Source of the DNA: VBAS01 sp035318985
GTDB lineage: Bacteria > Bacteroidota > Bacteroidia > Chitinophagales > Chitinophagaceae
Assembly: GCA_035318985.1 (NCBI GenBank)
Contig: DATHDP010000143.1
Location: 1 to 14,497, forward strand
Direction: 5' to 3'
Length of the DNA: 14,497 bases
Each line of letters starts with the position of its first letter. Position 1 is the stretch's first letter. The notes under the pieces are model-generated. The model was not told where the DNA came from. It was given only the letters and a program-made list of their open reading frames with translations, and made no database searches. This document shows, piece by piece, positions 6,656 through 12,249 of this stretch. A program made the position numbers and the translations under genes.

Positions 6656-8863
6656 ATGAAAAAGATTATTAACATAAACCTGAGTGGCAGAGTAGTACCG
6701 ATAGAAGATTCTGCCTACGAAAAATTACAGGAGTATATTGAAAGTCTTCGCCGATACTTTGCCAAAGAAGAAGGTCGTGATGAGATCATCAATGATATTG
6801 AAAGCCGTATTGCAGAGTTGATGAGTGAAAAAGTTCGCAAAGGCGCTGATAGCATCACCGATGCTGATGTAAATGAAATTGCGAACTCAATGGGTCGCCC
6901 TGAAGATTTTGAAGGCGAAGAAATAAAAGAACAATCATACGCTTCTTCTGCCTCTTCTTCGGGATCAAGTCAGCAAGCAACACAATCGCAAGCTCCTCCC
7001 AAAACAAAACGTGGATTGTACAGAGATTCCAGCGATAAGTTTATCGGCGGTGTTTGTAGTGGCATTGCTGCATACCTGAATGTTGATCCGGCAATCGTAA
7101 GGATATTATTTGCCATCATTACATTCGGTGGATTTGGTTTAGGATTTATGGCGTACATCATTCTGTGGATCGTGTTACCGGCGAAGGACGTGGAAGGATA
7201 TGCGGGTAAAAGATTGTTTCGTAACCCTGAAGGTAGGATGATCGGTGGTGTGTGTAGTGGACTTGGCGCTTATTTTAATAAAAGCACTGTAGTAATCAGG
7301 CTAATATTTCTTGCGCCGATATTCTTGAACATCTTAATAAACATAGCGAGTGGATTCGGTGGAAGAGGCGATTTTATCTTTTTTCCAAATATAGTCTTCG
7401 GTTCATTGATCAGCACATTTGTTATCGCTTACATCATTCTGTGGATAGTGTTGCCAGAAGCAAGAAGTTCTTATGAAAAAATGGAAATGCGTGGCGAAAA
7501 AGTGGATGTGAACACAATTAAGCAAAACGTACAGGACAGAGCAAAAGAAATGGGCGAGGATATAAAGTCTGCTGCACAAAATTTTTCCACAAAAGCAAAA
7601 GAATTTTCAGAGACAAGAGGAAAAACATTTGCTGCAGAAGTAAGGCAAGTGTCAAGACCTATTGGCAGTGGTATTGGCCATGCAATAGGAGTGTTATTTA
7701 AGGTTTTCTTTCTATTCATCGCGGGTGCCATTGCATTTGGATTGTTTGTGGCCCTGATGGCAATAATTTTCGGAGGTGTGGCATGGTGGCCGGTTAATGA
7801 TTATTTATGGACAAATAACTCTCAGCCCTTATTTGCATGGGGCACTTTGATCCTGTTTCTTGGTATTCCATTAATTGGGTTTATCGTTTGGCTGATCAGA
7901 AGAATTATCGGGGTAAGATCAAAAAGCAGTTACCTGGGTTGGATATTTGGCGGTTTATGGACATTAGGTTGGATCTCTGTAATTATGCTTGTATCAATGG
8001 TGGTTAGGGAAACCCGCTACTTTGAAGACGCAGATCCGATAACTATTCCAATTACACAACCGGCGAATAAAATGACCGTATTGGTCTCTCAACCAGTTCT
8101 TGAATTCACCAACAAAGCATGGTGGGTCGATACCGATTCAGAAGGATGGAATATAAATGAAGATTCTTTAAAGCTTTCATTGGTTGATTTTACTATAGAA
8201 AAAAGCGCAGATGCCGATTATCATGTAATACTGGTTAAAAAAAGTATGGGCAGATCGCTGGCTGATGCAAAAACAAGAGCCGGACAAATTCAATATAGTA
8301 TCTCAAGCGCAGACAGCACACTTGATATTGGAAACGGATTTGCAATTAGCAAAAACAGCAAATACCGTGGTCAAATGATAGAATTAAAAATTCAGGTTCC
8401 GGTTGGTAAAAAATTAAGATTTGATGAATCCATAACAGATAAGCTTAATCCCGTTGAAGTAAGAATGAGAGACAGGAGAAGCAGGCTTCGCCGGGCCAGG
8501 ATCGATATGGATTACAATGATTGGTTTGAATACAGAACAAATGTGGATTATGTCATGACAGATAAAGGAACTCTTGTTGATCCCAATAAACCAAAAGAGA
8601 CCACAACTACAACTGATCCTAAAACCCAAACCGGTGATTATCGTTATGAAGATGCACAACCATCAACAACAAACAGCATCGAAGAACAGCGGAGAAAAGT
8701 ACAGGAAGAGCAACAGAAGCTAAAAGATATGGAGGAAGAAAAAAATAAAAAGAAAAAAGATTCAATTAGCGGAAACAGCAAAAAAGAAAGCCTGGATGAT
8801 GATGACGACAACGAAGATGTCGCCGGGTCACCCATATTTTCTTTGATTCAAATATTTAATTAA
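6656..8863 (+). CDS. Membrane protein with two PspC domains
   Basis: This 735-residue protein is probably an envelope-stress component. Parts in order: a cytoplasmic N-terminal module (1-92) opening MKKIININLSGRVVPIEDSA with the helical block EEGRDEIINDIESRIAELM; a Ser/Gln linker (93-115); PspC domain 1 (about 117-176, KFIGGVCSGIAAYLNVDPAI, ending YIILWIVLPA); PspC domain 2 (about 186-269, RMIGGVCSGLGAYFNKSTVV, ending AYIILWIVLPEA); an amphipathic helical segment (270-335); further membrane segments near 343-374, 392-416 and 426-450; then a soluble region (about 455-640) with a beta-rich pattern like the C-terminal domains often found on bacterial PspC/LiaF proteins; and a charged tail with a coiled coil (675-702), a Lys cluster and DDDDDNED. 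PspC senses envelope damage in proteobacteria; here partners other than PadR are unknown. The gene is followed by a strong terminator. Confidence 0.9.
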   Translation: MKKIININLSGRVVPIEDSAYEKLQEYIESLRRYFAKEEGRDEIINDIESRIAELMSEKVRKGADSITDADVNEIANSMGRPEDFEGEEIKEQSYASSASSSGSSQQATQSQAPPKTKRGLYRDSSDKFIGGVCSGIAAYLNVDPAIVRILFAIITFGGFGLGFMAYIILWIVLPAKDVEGYAGKRLFRNPEGRMIGGVCSGLGAYFNKSTVVIRLIFLAPIFLNILINIASGFGGRGDFIFFPNIVFGSLISTFVIAYIILWIVLPEARSSYEKMEMRGEKVDVNTIKQNVQDRAKEMGEDIKSAAQNFSTKAKEFSETRGKTFAAEVRQVSRPIGSGIGHAIGVLFKVFFLFIAGAIAFGLFVALMAIIFGGVAWWPVNDYLWTNNSQPLFAWGTLILFLGIPLIGFIVWLIRRIIGVRSKSSYLGWIFGGLWTLGWISVIMLVSMVVRETRYFEDADPITIPITQPANKMTVLVSQPVLEFTNKAWWVDTDSEGWNINEDSLKLSLVDFTIEKSADADYHVILVKKSMGRSLADAKTRAGQIQYSISSADSTLDIGNGFAISKNSKYRGQMIELKIQVPVGKKLRFDESITDKLNPVEVRMRDRRSRLRRARIDMDYNDWFEYRTNVDYVMTDKGTLVDPNKPKETTTTTDPKTQTGDYRYEDAQPSTTNSIEEQRRKVQEEQQKLKDMEEEKNKKKKDSISGNSKKESLDDDDDNEDVAGSPIFSLIQIFN

Positions 8864-8908
8864 AGTCGGTTGAAGTTGGAATCTCATGCATAGCCGTGAG
8901 AAAGATCG

Positions 8909-8933
8909 AGTCCCGCTTTAGCGGGACTTTTTT
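8909..8933 (+). terminator. Intrinsic terminator of the PspC operon
   Basis: An 8-bp perfect stem (AGTCCCGC / GCGGGACT) with loop TTTA is followed by six T, then ATTTT. It lies 45 nt after the PspC stop codon. It also shows that the reading frame open from 8896 into gcvT is not a real N-terminal extension. Confidence 0.92.
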
Positions 8934-8947
8934 ATTTTCAGTAACGT

Positions 8948-8955
8948 TATCTTTG
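8948..8955 (+). promoter_or_regulatory. gcvT promoter -7 box
   Basis: TATCTTTG stands 18 nt before the gcvT ATG and only 14 nt after the terminator T-run. The -33 position falls in the terminator stem and T-run, and no TTTG is seen there. The same 12-mer TTATCTTTGCCC precedes asnS. Confidence 0.6.
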
Positions 8956-8973
8956 CCCACCATAAATAAGATC

Positions 8974-10059
8974 ATGAAGAATACACCTTTTACAAATAAA
9001 CACATTGCTCTGGACGCTAAGATGGCAGAGTTTGCAGGTTATAATATGCCTATTTCTTATACCGGCATAAATGATGAGCATGCTGCTGTAAGAAAAAATG
9101 CGGGAGTGTTTGATGTTAGCCATATGGGAGAATTTATTTTAAAAGGAGAGAATGCCCTTGATCTGATCCAGCGTGTTACCTCCAACGATGCGTCAAAGCT
9201 TGCAAACGGAAAGGCGCAATATAGCTGCTTGCCAAATGATAATGCGGGTATCGTTGATGACCTGCTTGTTTATTGCATTGAAGAAAATAAAGTGTACATG
9301 CTCGTGGTGAATGCAAGCAATATTGAAAAAGATTGGAACTGGATAAGCAGACACAATACAAAAGGGGCGGAGATGCATAATATTTCCGATAAAACATGTT
9401 TGCTCGCAATACAAGGCCCCAACGCTACGAAGATCTTACAGCCGCTGACAGAAATAGACATACTGAATTTAAAGTATTACACTTTTGTGAAAGGAAAATT
9501 TGCGGGAGTTGATAACGTATTAGTAAGCGCAACCGGCTATACCGGTGCAGGCGGGGTTGAAATTTATTTTGAAGATAAAGACGGAGCTGCTGATAAAATT
9601 TGGGATGCTATCTTTAAGATCGGCGGTCCGCAGGGATTAAAACCGATAGGCCTTGGAGCAAGAGACACATTGCGTCTCGAAATGGGTTTTTGTCTTTATG
9701 GAAATGATATCGATGATACTACATCGCCATTAGAAGCAGGTCTTGGATGGATCACTAAATTCACCAAAGAGTTTACGGCTAAGAATATTTTGGAAAAACA
9801 AAAAGCAGGAGGACTAAAAAGCAAACTTGTTGGATTTGAAATGATCGATAAAGGAATTCCACGCCACAATTATGAAATAAAAGATGGTTCCGGAAATAAG
9901 ATAGGTTATGTAACATCAGGAACTCAATCTCCGTCTTTGCAAAAAGCAATTGGAATGGGATATGTCACAGTGGAAAATGCAGCGATCGATTCTGAAATTT
10001 TCATAGCAGTAAGAGATAAATCACTAAAGGCAAAAGTGGTGAAGTTGCCCTTTAATTAA
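8974..10059 (+). CDS. gcvT: Glycine cleavage system T protein (aminomethyltransferase)
   Basis: GcvT moves the aminomethyl carbon from lipoylated H protein to tetrahydrofolate, releasing ammonia and giving 5,10-methylene-THF. The 361-residue product has the usual family length. Seen: KNTPFTNKHIALDAKMAEFA at the start, VFDVSHMGEF (45-54), the folate-site Asp in GIVDDLLVY (92-100), GPNA (148-151), GYTGAGGVEIYFE (188-200), GLGARDTLRLEMGFCLYGND (226-245), and SPLEAGLGW (251-259). The C-terminal barrel (KLVGFEM to SLQKAIGMGYV) is complete. The frame is open from 8896, but that extension crosses the terminator and the promoter; ATG 8974 matches the family N-terminus and is preferred. Neither gcvH nor gcvP is in the window, so the cleavage system genes are dispersed. 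An SRPBCC gene follows after 62 nt. Confidence 0.96.
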   Translation: MKNTPFTNKHIALDAKMAEFAGYNMPISYTGINDEHAAVRKNAGVFDVSHMGEFILKGENALDLIQRVTSNDASKLANGKAQYSCLPNDNAGIVDDLLVYCIEENKVYMLVVNASNIEKDWNWISRHNTKGAEMHNISDKTCLLAIQGPNATKILQPLTEIDILNLKYYTFVKGKFAGVDNVLVSATGYTGAGGVEIYFEDKDGAADKIWDAIFKIGGPQGLKPIGLGARDTLRLEMGFCLYGNDIDDTTSPLEAGLGWITKFTKEFTAKNILEKQKAGGLKSKLVGFEMIDKGIPRHNYEIKDGSGNKIGYVTSGTQSPSLQKAIGMGYVTVENAAIDSEIFIAVRDKSLKAKVVKLPFN

Positions 10060-10121
10060 TAAAAGAATGTGATCCCGGTTTGATTTTTGTGCAAAGCAGA
10101 TTATCTTACTCTATACTTGCT

Positions 10122-10604
10122 ATGCCGACACTTCATCTTACTTCATTTATTGCAGCCCCTGCAGACAGGGTATTTGATCTTAACAGGAATATCAGTCTTC
10201 ATAAAATTTCAATGGAGCAGTTTAAGGAAGAGGCAGTGTCAGGCACTACATCTGGCTTAATTAATAAAGAGGATACGGTGACATGGAAAGGAAAACATCT
10301 TTTTAAAACCAGGTTCTTTACTTCAAAGATCATTGAGATGAAACCCTTTGAAACATTTACCGATAAAATGATCAAGGGGGACTTTAAATTTTTTGAACAC
10401 CAGCATTTTTTTAAACCGGTTGATAATGGAACAATTGTAATAGATATTATAAATTATGAAACGCCTTATGGCTGGATCGGGCAGCTGGTAAATAAATTTT
10501 ATCTAAATTCTTATTTAGAAAAGCTGATCGATAATCGAAACAAAGTGATAAAGCAATATGCCGAAACCGACAAATGGAGAGCATTGTTGAGTAATCGTCG
10601 ATGA
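10122..10604 (+). CDS. SRPBCC-family ligand-binding protein
   Basis: The 160-residue product looks like a START/Bet v1-type (SRPBCC) helix-grip protein: an opening strand with MPTLHLTSFIAAPADRVFDL, then NISLHKISM, a beta sheet including DTVTWKGKHLFKTRFF, and a long closing helix (WIGQLVNKFYLNSYLEKLID then NRNKVIKQYAE). These proteins hold hydrophobic small molecules in a central cavity; the substrate is not predictable. There is no signal peptide, so it is probably cytoplasmic. The frame opens at TTG 10080, but ATG 10122 starts exactly at the conserved first strand. It lies 62 nt behind gcvT on the same strand and may be co-transcribed. Its stop codon is separated from the convergent lipoprotein's stop by one base, so no separate terminator fits between them. 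Confidence 0.82.
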   Translation: MPTLHLTSFIAAPADRVFDLNRNISLHKISMEQFKEEAVSGTTSGLINKEDTVTWKGKHLFKTRFFTSKIIEMKPFETFTDKMIKGDFKFFEHQHFFKPVDNGTIVIDIINYETPYGWIGQLVNKFYLNSYLEKLIDNRNKVIKQYAETDKWRALLSNRR

Positions 10605-10605
10605 C

Positions 10606-11184
10606 TTAATCCCATTGAATAATGTGAGTGACTATTTTGCTTTCGGGATCATAGAAAATAAAACCTTTGGAATCATTTGATGTTAGTTTATAAAACTCAA
10701 GTTGGCAAATAAAAATCATCATTTTGCCATTACTTGAAAGTGGTGTTTCATCGTTTTGCCACCAATCCGGTTCGCTGGGGAATTCTAAAAAAGATCTGAT
10801 ATTCAATTTAGTTTTGACACTGTCGTAATGTATGATTGTCTTTTTCAAAAATTCTTCATGTGACTTATTCAGACTTAGTGCTTTTTCCGTAAACAAAGGT
10901 TTATATTTCCCATCTGGCATTTTCTGAAATGAATAAGAACTGATACCATCTCCTTTTCGTAAAAATTCATTTTCATTATTGAATTCTGTAAAGTAGACGA
11001 AAATGATTGGAATTTTTTCTTTATAACCTTTATTACTAATATCAAGCATAGCAACCGGGAAAAGCTTGTCAATACTTTTAAATGAAGTATCAATTATTTT
11101 TGAAACATCTGGAAAGCCTTCCGTTTGAGAATTAGTTTTACAACTAACGAATAGAATTGGTAACAAGAAAACAGATAGTTTCAT
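10606..11184 (-). CDS. Hypothetical lipoprotein
   Basis: The family was not recognised. Starting at ATG 11184 the product has 192 residues and opens with a lipoprotein signal peptide: MKLSVFLLPILFVSCKTNS, with lipobox FVSC and Cys15. An upstream ATG at 11205 adds MLCHISY, which would spoil the short basic N-terminus, so the inner start is preferred. The mature part is charged and rich in Lys, Asp, Asn and Ser, with aromatic strands (IPIIFVYFTEF, MMIFICQLEFYKL, SKGFIFYDPE) that suggest a mixed alpha/beta fold. No catalytic signature is visible. The gene is divergent from the ComB-like gene and tail-to-tail, one base apart, with the SRPBCC gene. It is low in GC like its surroundings. No clear TAnnTTTG box lies upstream. 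Confidence 0.75.
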   Translation of the reverse strand: MKLSVFLLPILFVSCKTNSQTEGFPDVSKIIDTSFKSIDKLFPVAMLDISNKGYKEKIPIIFVYFTEFNNENEFLRKGDGISSYSFQKMPDGKYKPLFTEKALSLNKSHEEFLKKTIIHYDSVKTKLNIRSFLEFPSEPDWWQNDETPLSSNGKMMIFICQLEFYKLTSNDSKGFIFYDPESKIVTHIIQWD

Positions 11185-11261
11185 ATATGAAATATGGCAT
11201 AACAAGTTAAAACGAAAAAAACAATTTCAAATACCACTTTCGTAGTCTTTTTTTAAACACT

Positions 11262-11269
11262 TATTTTTG
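11262..11269 (+). promoter_or_regulatory. Promoter -7 box of the comB-like gene
   Basis: TATTTTTG matches TAnnTTTG and stands 19 nt before the ATG at 11289. A weak -33 candidate (TTTCG, 11238-11242) lies 19 nt upstream. Confidence 0.55.
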
Positions 11270-11288
11270 CTTTACTTCAATTCTTTAA

Positions 11289-12020
11289 ATGAATAAAATC
11301 AAACCCACTCTCTTTACTTCTCTTTCACCAGCCTTATTAAATCTATATGATATAAGCAGCGCAACCGTTGTAATTATTGATGTACTTAGAGCTACTTCTA
11401 CTATTGCTACCGCATTATACAACGGAGCAAAAGCAGTGATACCCGTGGACAGTGTTAGTCGTTGTATTGAAATTGGAAAACAAATACACGGGATTACTGC
11501 AGGAGAAAGGGATGGAAAGGTAGCGGAAGGCCTTATTCATGGCAATTCACCATTTGAATATCCACGAGAATTTATTGATGGAAAAACGCTGGTGCTTACT
11601 ACCACAAATGGCACCAGGCTTTTGCAAATGGCATTGGATAAAGGCGCAAAGGAAATCATTACAGGTTCTTTTCCTAATCTTTCAGCCGTGTGTGATCACC
11701 TTGCGGAAAAGAAACAGAATGTAATTCTTGGTTGTGCTGCATGGAAGGATAGAGTGAATATGGAGGATATGTTATTTGCGGGTGCAGTTATCTCAAATAT
11801 CAGGAAACATTTTTCTATAAATTGCGATTCATCACATCTTGCAGAAACGATCTATAAAAAAGCTGAGAAAGATCTTTTTGGATTCATGAAAAAAAATGAA
11901 GCATCGCACTATCACCGCCTTATGGGCTTTGGGTTGGAAAAAGATATTCGTTATTGCTTAACAGCGGATAAGGCGAATGTATTGCCGATATATGATAATG
12001 GAACGCTGCTTGTGAAATAA
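11289..12020 (+). CDS. comB: ComB-like 2-phosphosulfolactate phosphatase
   Basis: ComB hydrolyses 2-phosphosulfolactate to sulfolactate and phosphate with Mg2+, a step first known from coenzyme M synthesis in methanogens. The 243-residue product shows the family blocks: VVIIDVLRATSTIATAL (27-43), AGERDGKVAEG (71-81), HGNSPFEY (84-91), LVLTTTNGTR (101-110), ILGCAAWKD (146-154) and MEDMLFAG (158-165). All likely metal- and phosphate-binding acidic and Ser/Thr residues of these blocks are present, and the length is usual. The coenzyme M partner genes comA and comC are not in the window, and Bacteroidota are not known to need coenzyme M. The bacterial role may be in sulfolactate or other sulfonate metabolism, or the substrate may differ (inference). 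It has its own promoter and is divergent from a lipoprotein gene. Confidence 0.88.
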   Translation: MNKIKPTLFTSLSPALLNLYDISSATVVIIDVLRATSTIATALYNGAKAVIPVDSVSRCIEIGKQIHGITAGERDGKVAEGLIHGNSPFEYPREFIDGKTLVLTTTNGTRLLQMALDKGAKEIITGSFPNLSAVCDHLAEKKQNVILGCAAWKDRVNMEDMLFAGAVISNIRKHFSINCDSSHLAETIYKKAEKDLFGFMKKNEASHYHRLMGFGLEKDIRYCLTADKANVLPIYDNGTLLVK

Positions 12021-12140
12021 AGCAAGTTGTGTTACCGAAAAAACAAACTTATAAAGGTACTTATTTTCATTCTTATTTTTTGCTGATTGGAAAATAATTT
12101 ATTTATTTCCATATCGCTGGAAATCAGAAATACATTCCTT

Positions 12141-12148
12141 TATTTTTG
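12141..12148 (+). promoter_or_regulatory. Candidate -7 box upstream of the SNF2 gene
   Basis: TATTTTTG matches TAnnTTTG. By the spacing seen elsewhere in the window a start codon would be expected near 12167-12169, but no ATG is there; the 14-nt repeat cluster begins at that point instead. Confidence 0.4.
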
Positions 12149-12162
12149 CAGATTGCCCAATT

Positions 12163-12243
12163 GGGATTTTAGATTTCAGAATTACGATTTCGGATTTGAA
12201 TCTGTATCGTTTTTTAATCTAAAATCATAAATCTAAAATCGTA
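12163..12243. repeat. Inverted cluster of 14-nt repeats
   Basis: The right half has two tandem copies with a period of 14: AATCTAAAATCATA (12216-12229) and AATCTAAAATCGTA (12230-12243). The left half has two degenerate copies in the opposite direction: TGGGATTTTAGATT (about 12162-12175) and TACGATTTCGGATT (12183-12196). The arms can pair (GATTTTAGATTT with AAATCTAAAATC, 12 bp). A perfect palindrome CCCAATTGGG (12156-12165) touches the left end. It lies immediately before the SNF2 coding region. This looks like a small intergenic repeat element without a gene of its own. Confidence 0.65.
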
Positions 12244-12249
12244 AATAGT

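Noticed and set aside
8896..8973. N-terminal extension of gcvT by 26 codons
   Set aside because: It overlaps an intrinsic terminator and the gcvT -7 box, and GcvT proteins start at the KNTPFTNKH block.
10080..10121. TTG-started extension of the SRPBCC protein
   Set aside because: ATG 10122 coincides with the conserved first strand; the extra 14 residues look like non-coding sequence.
12083..12127. Nested inverted repeats CTGATT/AATCAG and GGAAA/TTTCC after comB
   Set aside because: Arms are short, interrupted and not followed by a proper T-run, so a terminator or RNA gene cannot be supported.
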